The translations under genes were made by a program, and so were the position numbers. The notes below the pieces were generated by a model. The model saw nothing but the letters and a program-made list of their open reading frames with translations. It did not search any database and was not told the origin of the DNA. This document shows positions 17,817 through 27,423 of a stretch of 64,000 nt of DNA, in pieces; positions within the stretch are counted from its first letter, which is position 1; every line of letters begins with the position of its first letter. Origin of the DNA: Syntrophobacterales bacterium (lineage in GTDB: Bacteria; Desulfobacterota; Syntrophorhabdia; Syntrophorhabdales; Syntrophorhabdaceae); assembly GCA_031274925.1 (NCBI GenBank), contig JAISPL010000025.1, forward strand, positions 34,895 through 98,894, in the 5' to 3' direction.

Positions 17817-18095
17817 GGACGGAGTATAAGTACACCATACTTTGTGCGCCTTAAACCTACATTGACAAGGCGGGACCAGATATTATGTTTGCTAAAAGCA
17901 TGAATTTTGGAGAAGGACGGACCGTGATGGAACATAGGGGCGGGAGTTAGGAGAGTTTTGAAATGGGTGCTAATAAAGGCGGGAAAGAATCTTCCTCCCA
18001 GTCAGGAAAAATCTTTGATGGAGAATATTATATCGACATTTGATTGAGCGACTACTGTGGCTCGGCCCGGGAATCGCTCTTAAAAGGAGTAACAA

Positions 18096-18374
18096 ATGGG
18101 TGTTACTGGAACAAACAGTGGCGAAGTGTTTCAATTTCCTCTCTCGTATCCCCTTAAGGTAGTAGGGAAAAATACGAATGAATTTTACGCGACTGTAAAT
18201 TCTATCATCGAAAAGCATCTGGAGGCGAACGAAGAAGTCACATGTCGCACCAGGACCAGCTCCGGGGGAGAATATCTGTCCGTCACGGCTACGTTTAACG
18301 CCCGGAGCAAAACGCAGCTTGATGCCATATATCAGGAACTCAATAACCATGAACTTGTGATAATGACTCTATAG
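18096..18374 (+). CDS. DUF493 (YbeD-like) family protein
   Basis: 92 aa. The FQFPLSYPLKVVGKN opening, the middle SIIEKH segment and the SVTATFNARSKTQLDAIYQ core with ending NHELVIMTL are typical of the YbeD/DUF493 ferredoxin-like fold. In enterobacteria it lies beside lipB; here no lipoate genes are near. Function unknown. A GGAG ribosome site precedes the ATG. Confidence 0.85.
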   Translation: MGVTGTNSGEVFQFPLSYPLKVVGKNTNEFYATVNSIIEKHLEANEEVTCRTRTSSGGEYLSVTATFNARSKTQLDAIYQELNNHELVIMTL

Positions 18375-19019
18375 ACCTTGGTGTTCCTTTTTCCCTGCGG
18401 TCTCGGACGAAAGCGGCCGCGCGCGGCCATGGGCAGTTTATTGCACTGCTATGGAACGTAAACCGCTTGGACGTAAACCGTATGCAGCTGGTGTTAGACA
18501 GACTGCCATTTTCGTAGTTTTTTTCATAGGGTACGCCATACTTTCTATTACTATCTTATGTCTCGCTCACGACGTTCATTGCGAGGCTTGTTTTTTCAGG
18601 CCGCCGCTGAGCCTGATACGTTCGTTAAGTCCGTCTCTTGTGCGGCCGATTTTATATGGTTGGGACACTGGCGAAACACTGTTTTCACTCCCTCATCTAT
18701 TTGAAGTCTCTATAACATCCTTGTTTCCCGCCTCTCCAGCAATCAAATATTAGTTGCAATTGGTTACCATTTTTAATAAACTTCCAGTGATGGTGGGTAT
18801 CCCTGTAGCGCGGAAACTCACTTGTAATTGGGATAGCAGCTCCATAATTTTTCCGTTACTATTGATCTCTTGATTTCACTTTTGGGATACGCGCAACCTC
18901 TGCGACTTGCATGAGGGCGGTAGCCTGCCAAAAGGCTATGTCATTACCCTGAGGGCGGGCGATGTTTCGAGCCGAGACAGACTAAGATACTTATTACCAG
19001 AAAAGCTGATGGAGACGGA
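18375..19019. other. Intergenic region
   Basis: 645 bases without a convincing gene. A GC-rich palindrome GGCCGCGCGCGGCC lies at 18415-18428. Hydrophobic open frames in the middle lack ribosome sites and family resemblance. I looked for cobalamin-riboswitch boxes, because B12-type enzymes lie downstream, and saw none. Confidence 0.4.
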
Positions 19020-19610
19020 ATGTATACAAAGAAAGTAATTATAGGCTTGGTAATTTCTGTTTTTTCTCCATATCTCTCTTGGGGCGCGGCGGCGTCCATC
19101 ATACGGAACTTGATATACCCAGATACCTGAAGAATAATATCCACTGCCAGCAGCGTTACGGTGAGTTAAGGGCGAGCTATATCAACTGGACTGACCCGGC
19201 GGGGATAGGTCACGTGATTATTCCCGTCAATACACCCGTCATTGTGGATGTGTCAAGAAGATATCCCAGGATTGAGACCCAGAATATACCTAAAAAGACA
19301 ATCATTTTTGAATTAGACAAGGGAAGAATAGAGATGAGCAGTGAGCAGTACATCAATATAATTACCTCGCCCCAACCGACAGACATTGAGCGTCGCTCGG
19401 CCATAGACCGGAAAGGCATACAGGAAGGAAAGGTTTACGAGGGTATGACCAAGGAAAGAGTGAGAATTGCCTTGGGTTACCCTGCTGCCCATAAAACACC
19501 TTCCCTCGACAGCGCGGCGTGGTGGTATTGGACCAACATGGACCAACAGGTGGAAGTCCATGCTTGTAGAATTTGATGCTTCCGGTAATGTAATCAAGAT
19601 AACACGATAA
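19020..19610 (+). pseudogene. Secreted SmpA/OmlA-like protein with two compensating frameshifts
   Basis: Reading one frame from ATG 19020 gives a clean signal peptide (MYTKKVIIGLVISVF...WGAAA). Homologous-looking mature sequence continues in another frame (ELDIPRYLKNNIH to VYEGMTKERVRIALGYPAAH and AAWWYWTNMDQQVEV), and the natural end MLVEFDASGNVIKITR is back in the first frame, stopping at 19608-19610. So there is one shift near 19100 and a compensating one near 19560. The GMTKExVxxAxGYPPAHxTPS pattern occurs in BamE/OmlA-like periplasmic proteins. Either decay or two sequencing indels. It lies 14 bases before the lipid cluster's first gene. Confidence 0.65.
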
Positions 19611-19624
19611 GACAAACAGGGAAT

Positions 19625-20353
19625 ATGGAAGATCGAAGAATTGCGCTGGTAACCGGAGGAAGCAGAGGGATAGGGGCAGCAATTGTCCACTTCCTGGCAT
19701 GCGACGGCTTTGATATCTGGCTTAATTACAGGAGTGACCATGATGCGGCATTAAAGGTCGCTCGTGGAGTGGAGGAAAAAGGGAGAACATGCGTCCTGCT
19801 GCCCTTTGATGTCTCCGATCCCGAAGACGTAGAAAAACACTTAAAACCTTTGCTGGAAAAGGAGACGCCTTACGCACTAATCAATAACGCAGGATTTAAG
19901 AAGGACGCAATCCTCGCCTGGATGGCTGATTCGGAATGGAAAGATGTGGTTTCTGTGAGTCTCAATGGATTCTTTCTTGTCACCAAGCCAGTGGTAAACG
20001 GTATGCTGAGGAAAAAGAAGGGACGTATTGTGAATATCGTCTCTGCCTCGGGACAAAGCGGCATTGCGGGTCAGACGAATTATTCAGCCGCAAAAGCGGG
20101 TCTTATCGGCGCCACCAAGGCCCTTGCGGCGGAAGTGGCGAGAAAAAATGTCCTTGTAAATGCGGTTTCCCCAGGCTTCATTGAGACTGAGATGGTCAAA
20201 GATCTCCCGAAGGAAATGATCTTGCCTATGATTCCCATGGGGCGCTTCGGGACACCCGCCGAAGTAGCGGCTGTGGTCGGTTTTTTGTGTTCTGAAAAGG
20301 CATCATACATTACGGGGCAGGTCGTTTCCGTAAACGGCGGCGCGTACCGGTGA
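19625..20353 (+). CDS. 3-oxoacyl-ACP reductase (FabG-like, ApeQ position)
   Basis: An NADPH-dependent short-chain dehydrogenase that reduces beta-ketoacyl-ACP. 242 aa with cofactor motif TGGSRGIG (10-17), NAG near residue 86, catalytic Y153 and K157 in NYSAAKAG with the usual upstream serine, and the C-terminal YITGQVVSVNGGAYR. First gene of the long lipid/polyketide operon and its only obvious ketoreductase. The deacetylase gene begins three bases after its stop. Confidence 0.9.
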   Translation: MEDRRIALVTGGSRGIGAAIVHFLACDGFDIWLNYRSDHDAALKVARGVEEKGRTCVLLPFDVSDPEDVEKHLKPLLEKETPYALINNAGFKKDAILAWMADSEWKDVVSVSLNGFFLVTKPVVNGMLRKKKGRIVNIVSASGQSGIAGQTNYSAAKAGLIGATKALAAEVARKNVLVNAVSPGFIETEMVKDLPKEMILPMIPMGRFGTPAEVAAVVGFLCSEKASYITGQVVSVNGGAYR

Positions 20354-20356
20354 GAA

Positions 20357-21232
20357 GTGGAACGTCTTCAAGTAATAAACGCATTATGTTTTGACATCGA
20401 CGACTTGGCTCATGGTCTTAATGTGAGGAACGGGTCCCGCCTGAAGAGCAATTACCTCGTAGAAAAAGAGACTTATTCGCTGCTAGAGTCGCTTGAAGTT
20501 ATGAGGATTTCAGCGACCATGTTCGTTCCAGGATATGTGGCCGCTCGTTTCCCGCGCCTCGTGAGAGAGTTTGTCCGAAAAGGTCACGAAGTCGCTTCCC
20601 ACGGATACACTCATATAGTACCTGCGCGATTGGAGCGAAAAGGCTTCCGTGAAGATGTCCTGAAGGGCAAAAAGATCTTGGAGGATATTCTTTCGGTCGA
20701 AGTAAACGTTTACAAGGCTCCGGAATGGGGTATTACCGCAAAGACCCCTTGGGCTTACGATGAGTTGATCGCGGTAGGTTATAAGGTCGACCATACTGCG
20801 CAACCAGCGCTGCTTAGATTTCTCGGGCGTCGCGACGACGACATGAAGCCGTTTATCTACAAAGATTCTTTGACCGTCATTCCGGTGACATCATGCAACC
20901 TGGCCGGGCACAGTGTGCCTTTCAGCGGAGGCTTCTTTTGTGCCTACGTTCCAGCTATCATTCAGGCAGCCCATTATCGTCGCCTGAACCGGAGAGGTAT
21001 GGCTTTCAATTACTATTGTCATCCTTTCGAAATTTATCCTGCCGGGTTCAACCGCCATGCGTGGAGATATGGCTCAGTACAGGCCGCCTTCTATGGGGCG
21101 CATTTTGGTATTTACAGACACCATGTATCATATCTTGCCAAACGTTTTAAATTTGCACCGCTCAGAGCCGCATATAGCGAATATCTGCCTCATGGGAACG
21201 TTTTGACGGCCATTGGGCAGGAAGTTTCCTGA
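20357..21232 (+). CDS. Polysaccharide deacetylase (NodB-like) family protein
   Basis: 291 aa from GTG 20357. The NodB-fold motifs are visible: CFDIDDL near residues 11-17 (catalytic and metal aspartates) and the metal-binding HGYTH at about 79-83 after VRKGHEVAS. The family removes N-acetyl or formyl groups from sugars, and the subgroup resembling this protein includes exosortase-associated and puuE-like members. Within a lipid cluster it could deacetylate a sugar added by the GT2 protein downstream. Substrate unknown. Confidence 0.75.
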   Translation: MERLQVINALCFDIDDLAHGLNVRNGSRLKSNYLVEKETYSLLESLEVMRISATMFVPGYVAARFPRLVREFVRKGHEVASHGYTHIVPARLERKGFREDVLKGKKILEDILSVEVNVYKAPEWGITAKTPWAYDELIAVGYKVDHTAQPALLRFLGRRDDDMKPFIYKDSLTVIPVTSCNLAGHSVPFSGGFFCAYVPAIIQAAHYRRLNRRGMAFNYYCHPFEIYPAGFNRHAWRYGSVQAAFYGAHFGIYRHHVSYLAKRFKFAPLRAAYSEYLPHGNVLTAIGQEVS

Positions 21233-21335
21233 ACATGTGGCTTTAGTTGTTGCTGGAATGGCGGACCTGACGCCGGTTTGTTTACATGTGGGTCAGGACA
21301 GGATACGAACGTGACGAGATTGCAGGAAGAACCTT

Positions 21336-22556
21336 ATGTATAGAGTGGCTATAACGGGTATCGGGATCATTTCATGCCTTGGAGTGAATATAGAGGCAGT
21401 AAGTGCATCTCTTCGAGCGGGGAAATCGGGCGTCACTGTCGATGAAAAAAGAAAGGAACTGGGGTTTCGCAGCCCCATGACCGGAGCCATAAAGGATTTC
21501 AGGCCTCACGAAACACTCTCCAGGAAGCAGTTGAAGACGATGCCTGATTTTGCAGTACAGGCATATACTGCGGCGATGGATGCGATTGCCATGTCGGGCC
21601 TCTCCCTCAAGGAGATCAGAAGCGCAGAGACAGGCTTGGTGTTTGGTTGCGATTCAAGCTGTCTCGCGGCCATAGAGCAGGCGAGAATGGTACTTGAACA
21701 GGGCGATACGATGGGTATTGGTAGCGGATTCATTTTCCGTTCTATGACCTCGACGGTCACCATGAACCTCAATACGTTGCTCAAAACGAGAGGCGCCTGC
21801 TGGTCTATCAGCTCCGCATGTTCAAGCGGGGGTCACGCAGTGGGGCAGGCAGCGGATTTGATTGCCCTGGGGCGGCAGGAGCGGGTGATATGCGGGGGAG
21901 CTCAAGAAATCAACTGGGAATCTATGTGCAGTTTTGATGCAATCAATGCCTTCTCGACGAGAATTGACGCGCCCCAAGAGGCGAGCCGGCCTTTTGATAA
22001 GAGCAGAGACGGCCTTGTGCCTGGCGGCGGAGCGGCGGCGATACTGCTTGAACGGTATGACCTGGCCGAGAAAAGGGGTGCGACAATTCTAGGCGAAGTG
22101 CTCTCTTATGGATTTTCGTCCGATGGTGCCAATCTTTCTGTACCAAGCGAAGAAGGTATTTCATCCGCTATGGGAAAGGCATTGAAAAACGCCGGATTGG
22201 AACCGTCTGAGATCGACTATATCTGTGCTCATGCAACCTCGACGCCTCTGGGCGATGCAGTCGAAGCATCTTCTATCTCTACCGTGTTTGGTGACAAGAA
22301 ACCTTTTGTCTCGTCCACGAAGTCGATGACAGGCCACGAGTTGTGGATGTCGGGGGCATCTCAGGTGGTCTATTCTACGGTTATGGCCAAGGACGGTTTT
22401 ATCGCCCCGAATGCCAATTTCCATGAACCGGACGATAGTTCTGCGGGATTGAATATTGTCAGGACTGCCATTCCTGAGCCGCCCCGGATGGTGCTCTGCA
22501 ATTCCGCCGGTTTTGGTGGAACCAACTCTTGCCTGGTCCTGAAATTTCACGCATGA
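21336..22556 (+). CDS. Beta-ketoacyl-ACP synthase (FabF-like) 1
   Basis: Condensing enzyme that extends an acyl chain with malonyl-ACP. 406 aa. The catalytic triad is complete: C162 in SSACSSGGHA, H299 in CAHATSTPLGD and H334 in SMTGHELWMSGA. The first motif of FabF (RVAITGIGIISCLG) follows the start directly. About 100 bases separate it from the deacetylase gene, a possible internal promoter position, though none is clear. The next gene starts within its stop codon. Confidence 0.92.
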   Translation: MYRVAITGIGIISCLGVNIEAVSASLRAGKSGVTVDEKRKELGFRSPMTGAIKDFRPHETLSRKQLKTMPDFAVQAYTAAMDAIAMSGLSLKEIRSAETGLVFGCDSSCLAAIEQARMVLEQGDTMGIGSGFIFRSMTSTVTMNLNTLLKTRGACWSISSACSSGGHAVGQAADLIALGRQERVICGGAQEINWESMCSFDAINAFSTRIDAPQEASRPFDKSRDGLVPGGGAAAILLERYDLAEKRGATILGEVLSYGFSSDGANLSVPSEEGISSAMGKALKNAGLEPSEIDYICAHATSTPLGDAVEASSISTVFGDKKPFVSSTKSMTGHELWMSGASQVVYSTVMAKDGFIAPNANFHEPDDSSAGLNIVRTAIPEPPRMVLCNSAGFGGTNSCLVLKFHA

Positions 22557-24043
22557 AATACGATTGCGCAGTTATCGGAGCCGGTGTGTCAGGGATGACC
22601 GCAGCCCTTATCATGGCTCAGAAAGGATACAGGACCGCCCTTCTGGAAGCCTCGCATAAGACAGCCCCCACGATCAGGGGATTCAGGCGTTGTGGTCTTT
22701 TTTTTGACACAGGCTTCCATTACACCGGGGGCCTGAATGACGGAGAGCCCCTTGATGTGTTTTTTCGATTTCTTGGACTTTCCGGAAAGATTGAAACATA
22801 TCCTCTGAATGAAAATGGATTCGACATCTTCCGGTGCCTCAATCCTTCCTTCGAGTTTTCCTTCCCTTCGGGATACGACCGGATCAGTGAAAGACTCAAG
22901 GGGGTATTCCCGAAGGACACCCAGGCTGTCGACGCATATCTTCAGGAAGTAAGGCGTATATATCATTCCCAGTTATACTTGGATCTTGATGTGAGCGCCG
23001 ATGTGGCCGGCCTTGCCACAGCCAGTGCCGGGTTGAGTCTGAGGGAGTTCCTTGATGGAGTGACGGACAATGAGATGCTCAAATGCGTCCTGTCCATGCA
23101 CTGCCTTCTCCACGGTGTCATGCCGGAAGAGGTCTCCTTCACGAGCCATGCCTGCGTCGCCGGGTCTTACTACGAATCGGCAAGAGGCATAAAAGGCGGT
23201 GGTTTGAGCCTTGCCGAAGCTTTTGATGCCCGTCTTGAGGAGACAGGGGTAGAGCTGTTTTGCGGAACCGAGGTGACGGACATCCTCCTTTCGGAGGAGC
23301 GTTCTGTGAAAGGCCTCCGTTTTTGCGATGGTCATATCCTTGAATGCGGAATATGTATTTCCACGATCCATCCGCTCCAATTCCTTAGGCTTGTTCCGCC
23401 ATCGGAGTTCCGCCCGGTCTATAGAAGACGACTTGAAACCCTTGAGGACACCTGTTCAGCCGTAATAGTCTACGTGGAATCAGATGTGCCTTTAGAGAGT
23501 CTAGACAGAAGGAACATGTTGCTTTTTCCGGTGCCGTGCTTTCCTGATACGGAGCGCGATTTGCCGGTGGAGGGGAAACCGTTTTTTATTGCCAGAGCGC
23601 CTCAGGAGCATCAGGGATCGGCAAAGGAAGGATATATCATCATCTGTCCCGTGCCGAATATGGGAAGAGACAGCCGCCCTGCGGGCCTGTACTCCGACGA
23701 TCCAGAAACATACCGGTCCTATAAGGAGAGTGTAAGTACGAAGATACTTGAACACATCGAATCCTCCTGTCCTGAATTTAAAGGAAAGATGACGCAAGTG
23801 GATTGTGCTACGCCTCGGACCCTGAAGAGATACACCCACAGTCCTGTTGGGAGCATATACGGGGTGAAACACGGTATCAACCAGCCAAGCCCTCTTCCTG
23901 TGACCAAAATAAAGAATCTTTTTCTCGCGGGACAGGCTGTTACGGCGCCTGGAATCCTCGGTGCGGCGGTTTCCGGTTTCCTTGCCTGCGGGAGTGTGTT
24001 GGGTCATGATAGAATCATGGAGGAATTGAAGGGATGGGCATGA
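22553..24043 (+). CDS. FAD-dependent phytoene desaturase-like (CrtI/retinol saturase family) oxidoreductase
   Basis: 496 aa from ATG 22553, which overlaps the ketosynthase stop. The N-terminal dinucleotide-binding fingerprint is CAVIGAGVSGMTAAL with the acidic end ALLEA; the family's C-terminal FAD signature appears as NLFLAGQAVTAPGILGAAVSG. CrtI-like enzymes desaturate, saturate or isomerise long polyene chains. Such proteins are a constant part of the gene clusters proposed for ladderane lipids and do not occur in standard aryl-polyene clusters. Here it probably modifies the acyl chain. Substrate is inference. Confidence 0.82.
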   Translation: MKYDCAVIGAGVSGMTAALIMAQKGYRTALLEASHKTAPTIRGFRRCGLFFDTGFHYTGGLNDGEPLDVFFRFLGLSGKIETYPLNENGFDIFRCLNPSFEFSFPSGYDRISERLKGVFPKDTQAVDAYLQEVRRIYHSQLYLDLDVSADVAGLATASAGLSLREFLDGVTDNEMLKCVLSMHCLLHGVMPEEVSFTSHACVAGSYYESARGIKGGGLSLAEAFDARLEETGVELFCGTEVTDILLSEERSVKGLRFCDGHILECGICISTIHPLQFLRLVPPSEFRPVYRRRLETLEDTCSAVIVYVESDVPLESLDRRNMLLFPVPCFPDTERDLPVEGKPFFIARAPQEHQGSAKEGYIIICPVPNMGRDSRPAGLYSDDPETYRSYKESVSTKILEHIESSCPEFKGKMTQVDCATPRTLKRYTHSPVGSIYGVKHGINQPSPLPVTKIKNLFLAGQAVTAPGILGAAVSGFLACGSVLGHDRIMEELKGWA

Positions 24044-25272
24044 GGAGAGTCGTCGTTACGGGAATGGGCGCTGTATCGCCTTTTGGACCTGGGGCAGACT
24101 GTCTTATGGACGGGCTTATGACGTCAAAGAGCGCGGTAAGAGCCGTCCCTGAACTCTCCCTTATAGGAGGCATGAGAACTGCGGTCGCGGCAACGGCAAT
24201 CAACGTGGATCCCAAAGAAATTCCCAGGAAGTTCAGACGATCCATGTCAAATATGTCCATTTTTGCCACCCTGGCTTGCCGAGAGGCGTGCGAAATGGGA
24301 CATATCGGAGAAGCGCAGTATTCGAGTGGTATGATGGGCCTGTCTATCGGCTCTACCGTCGGGAGTCCAACTGCTACCTATGACTTCTACAAGGATTTTA
24401 TTCCGAACAATAGTATCGAGGCCACGAGAGCGACATTTTTTTTTCAGATTATGAATCATTCCTGCGCGTCCAATGTAGCCCAGGCATTGGGGATTACTGG
24501 CAGGATGTTCGCTCCTTCTTCAGCCTGTTCAACGGGCAACCAGGCAATAGGGTACGGTTTCGAAATGATCTCCTTTGGACGACAGGATATGATGCTTTGC
24601 GGAGGGGCTGACGAGTTCCATCCCCTTTCTGCCGCCACCTTTGATATCATTAATGCGGCTTCAATCAGGTATAATGATCGTCCGCATATGACCCCTCGTC
24701 CTTTTGATATGGATAGAGACGGGGTAGTCTGCGCTGAGGGTTCCGGTATCCTTCTTCTGGAATCACTGGATTCAGCCCTGCGAAGAGATGTTCCCATTCT
24801 TGCGGAGGTGATTGGATTTGCCACAGTTTCAGACCCTACCAACATAGCGGATCCCCATGCCGACTCTATAGAGGAATGTATCAGGAAAGCCCTCCTTGAT
24901 GCGGGCATTGAGCCTCATGAAGTGGGCTACGTTAATGCCCATGCCACGGGCACGGTGTTGGGAGATGTTGCGGAGAGCCGGGCAATTGCAAAAGTATTTG
25001 GAAACCGGACCCCGGTAAGCAGTCTCAAAGGCCATCTCGGTCATACCATGGCGGCGTCGGGGGCGTTGGAGGCGATAGCTACAATCGAAATGATGAACCG
25101 TAATTGTCTTATCCCCACACTTAATCTGGATAATGTCGATCCTCTTTGCAAAGACTTGGCCCATATCAGACAATTGGAGGATGCAAGAATAGATACGGCA
25201 ATCAAGAATAATTTCGCGCTGGGTGGCGTAAATACCTGCACGGTACTGAGGAGGTATGCACATGACCGATGA
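24034..25272 (+). CDS. Beta-ketoacyl-ACP synthase (FabF-like) 2
   Basis: 412 aa; ATG 24034 or 24040 (the latter overlaps the upstream stop as ATGA and gives MRRVVVTGMGAVSPFG). Triad: C165 in SSACSTGNQA, histidine in NAHATGTVLGD and histidine in LKGHLGHTMAASG. It is the most FabF-like of the ketosynthases. It overlaps the following ACP gene by 17 bases, so ketosynthase and carrier are likely made in fixed ratio. Confidence 0.92.
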   Translation: MGMRRVVVTGMGAVSPFGPGADCLMDGLMTSKSAVRAVPELSLIGGMRTAVAATAINVDPKEIPRKFRRSMSNMSIFATLACREACEMGHIGEAQYSSGMMGLSIGSTVGSPTATYDFYKDFIPNNSIEATRATFFFQIMNHSCASNVAQALGITGRMFAPSSACSTGNQAIGYGFEMISFGRQDMMLCGGADEFHPLSAATFDIINAASIRYNDRPHMTPRPFDMDRDGVVCAEGSGILLLESLDSALRRDVPILAEVIGFATVSDPTNIADPHADSIEECIRKALLDAGIEPHEVGYVNAHATGTVLGDVAESRAIAKVFGNRTPVSSLKGHLGHTMAASGALEAIATIEMMNRNCLIPTLNLDNVDPLCKDLAHIRQLEDARIDTAIKNNFALGGVNTCTVLRRYAHDR

Positions 25273-25543
25273 AAAAATAATAGAGATTATAAATGCCTCC
25301 CTTGCGGAGGAGTTTGAGTTGGATTCGGATAAGATGGTCCCAGAGGCCGTTCTCTACGATGACCTCGGACTTGACAGTCTCGACAAAGTTGACACGGTCA
25401 TCGTACTGGAAAACACCTTCAAGATCAAAATACGCGAGCAGGAGGCTATTCGGGAGATAAAGACCCTTGGCGACATACATCGGTTTGTGATTAATAAAAT
25501 CATGAATTTGAGTAATCCTCAAGACGCAGAAACCAGGAACTGA
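25256..25543 (+). CDS. Acyl carrier protein 1
   Basis: 95 aa; ATG 25256 or 25262. Phosphopantetheine attachment site is S41 in LGLDSLDKVD. Acidic helical protein with a tail of about ten residues beyond the usual ACP end. Sits between a ketosynthase and a PlsC-like acyltransferase, so it may carry the finished chain to lipid. Confidence 0.9.
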   Translation: MHMTDEKIIEIINASLAEEFELDSDKMVPEAVLYDDLGLDSLDKVDTVIVLENTFKIKIREQEAIREIKTLGDIHRFVINKIMNLSNPQDAETRN

Positions 25544-25547
25544 GTGT

Positions 25548-26327
25548 ATGGACCGTGGGATGGCGAGACTGGGATTTTTTTCTATTCTCTATTCAATCCC
25601 TATGAACATCATTGTCTACCCGATGATAGTTCTTTGGACACTCCTCGGAATACTGATGCTCCCTGTTTTTTTTGGTATCTGGAAAGTTATTGCGGATTGG
25701 GATAACAGTCGTATCATGCAGTTTTTTATCTGGATTTACGGAAAGGGTTGGGTAGCCATAATGCTGCCTTTTGTGAGGTTCAGCAGGACTGGCTTCACAA
25801 GAGACCTGATCGGATCTTCCTATGTTATGGTAATAAACCATCTTTCATTCTTCGATTTTTACTGCATGGGTTATCTTCCGTTCCGTCGCATTGCAGCGGC
25901 GGTTCGTTCGTGGCCTTTCAGGATGCCATGGTATGCACCATTTATGCGTCTTGCCGGATATCTTGATGTTGAATCTTTGGGACCGGTGGGGTCAGTTTCA
26001 GTGGGCGCGGACATTCTCTCGAAGGGGGGATCCGTCCTTTTCTACCCGGAGGGGCACAGAAGCAAGGATGGAACGCTCCAGCGCTTTTTCTCTGGGGCAT
26101 TCAAACTCTCCGTGGAAACAGGGGCTAAAATTCTGCCTCTTTGTCTCACTGGAACTGATGTTCTTCTTCCGCCGGGACGGTGGTGGATGCTGCCGGCGAG
26201 AGTGTGCCTTGTCGCACTTCCCCCGATAGACCCCGGGAACTTCGCCGGACCTCTCGCCCATATAGAGATGAGAAAGTATACAAGGGCAGTGATGACTGAA
26301 GCCGTTCAAGGTATGAGACAATGGTGA
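25548..26327 (+). CDS. PlsC-like 1-acyl-glycerol-3-phosphate acyltransferase family protein
   Basis: 259 aa membrane-associated acyltransferase. Two hydrophobic segments (about 8-50) precede motif I NHLSFFDFY (NHxxxxD) and motif III FYPEGHRSKDGTL. It could place the cluster's specialised acyl chain on lysophospholipid. Starts four bases after the ACP and overlaps the dehydratase gene by seven bases. Confidence 0.87.
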   Translation: MDRGMARLGFFSILYSIPMNIIVYPMIVLWTLLGILMLPVFFGIWKVIADWDNSRIMQFFIWIYGKGWVAIMLPFVRFSRTGFTRDLIGSSYVMVINHLSFFDFYCMGYLPFRRIAAAVRSWPFRMPWYAPFMRLAGYLDVESLGPVGSVSVGADILSKGGSVLFYPEGHRSKDGTLQRFFSGAFKLSVETGAKILPLCLTGTDVLLPPGRWWMLPARVCLVALPPIDPGNFAGPLAHIEMRKYTRAVMTEAVQGMRQW

Positions 26328-26761
26328 GCGAATTTCCCAGCCTTCCCATGGCGGCAGAGAAACTGATCCCTCAAAGGCCGCCAATGGGCGCAGTTGACCG
26401 GCTAAGCGAGTATCACGGATGTCAGGGCGTTGTGGAAGCGCATATAGACCGGGACAGTCTTTTCCTCAGAGATGATGGCTCGGTTGAACCAATGGCGCTG
26501 GTTGAGATAGTCGCCCAATCCTTCGCGGCAGTCAAGGGTTATGAGAATCTCGTACAGGGGAAGTCCGTGGGGAAGGGCTATTTGACAGAGGTTAAGCGGT
26601 TCGAATTTTACGGAGCCATTCGAGGAGGAGACGAACTATCGGTCGTCATTAACAAATTTGGAGAAACGGACGAATTTACTCTGGCTGAGGGCAAGATAAT
26701 CTGTCGCGGCGAGGTGATGGCTTCCGGAAATCTCATGGTATGGGTTCCAAAGGAGGGGTAG
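26321..26761 (+). CDS. Hotdog-fold dehydratase, ApeP-like
   Basis: 146 aa. LIPQRPPMGAVDRL near the N-terminus followed by EPMALVEIVAQSFAA is the pattern of the ApeP/FabZ-like 3-hydroxyacyl-ACP dehydratases of aryl-polyene clusters. Probably forms the trans double bonds after FabG-type reduction. Overlaps the acyltransferase gene, and its last base is the first base of the LolA gene. Confidence 0.8.
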   Translation: MVSEFPSLPMAAEKLIPQRPPMGAVDRLSEYHGCQGVVEAHIDRDSLFLRDDGSVEPMALVEIVAQSFAAVKGYENLVQGKSVGKGYLTEVKRFEFYGAIRGGDELSVVINKFGETDEFTLAEGKIICRGEVMASGNLMVWVPKEG

Positions 26762-27423
26762 TGATTCGTAATGCGTATCTTAGAGTCTTGTCCTTTATTT
26801 TTCTATCTTTTTTGTGCGCGGGTCTTTGTCTTGCGGCGGAAGCAATGGATGAGCAGCGGCCTAAGGATACCAGGTCTGCAGTCTTTGAACGTATCGCCGC
26901 TCAGGCGGCTGCTCTGGAGACGATCTCGAGTGATTTTATCCAAGAGCAGCATGTGTCCATGTTAAAAGAGTCTATTGTCTCCAGTGGGAGATTTGCCTAC
27001 GAAAGACCTGACCGTATTTACTGGGAGGTCATCAAGCCGTCGCCTTCCGGGTTTGCGGTCATGGGGGATAAAGCCAGGCGATGGGAGGGAGACCTCGGTA
27101 AATCAGAGATGTTTGATGTACAAAAGGTGCCTGTGGTCAGAGCGATCGTAGAACAGGTTTTTGCTTGGGCCCGTGCCGATTTCCAGTGGCTGGAAAAGAG
27201 GTACAGGATCGTGGTGACCGAGAGGGATCAAACATCCCTGAAGCTGTTCCCTCTTTCCTCTCAGGAGAAGAAATTTATCTCCCATCTGAATATCGTCTTC
27301 TCGGGTGATTGGTCCCATGTGGCCGCAGTGGACATTCATGATAAGAGTGGAGATCATATACTTATCACTTTTTCCCGCACATCCTTGAACGAACCGCTCC
27401 ATAAGGACCTTTTCCCGCGATAA
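26761..27423 (+). CDS. LolA-like outer-membrane lipoprotein carrier protein
   Basis: 220 aa from GTG 26761, preceded closely by AAAGGAGGGG; a longer start at 26740 would lie in the dehydratase gene. A signal peptide (LSFIFLSFLCAGLCLAAEA) leads to a LolA-fold domain with ISSDFIQEQHVSML and GRFAYERPDRIYWEV. In aryl-polyene clusters a LolA-like protein is thought to ferry the lipid across the periplasm with the MMPL exporter, which here follows directly with a TAATG overlap. Confidence 0.85.
   Translation: MIRNAYLRVLSFIFLSFLCAGLCLAAEAMDEQRPKDTRSAVFERIAAQAAALETISSDFIQEQHVSMLKESIVSSGRFAYERPDRIYWEVIKPSPSGFAVMGDKARRWEGDLGKSEMFDVQKVPVVRAIVEQVFAWARADFQWLEKRYRIVVTERDQTSLKLFPLSSQEKKFISHLNIVFSGDWSHVAAVDIHDKSGDHILITFSRTSLNEPLHKDLFPR

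Noticed and set aside
18451..18753. Hydrophobic 100-codon frame, possible membrane protein
   Set aside because: No ribosome site or homology pattern; hydrophobicity is what T-rich non-coding DNA yields.
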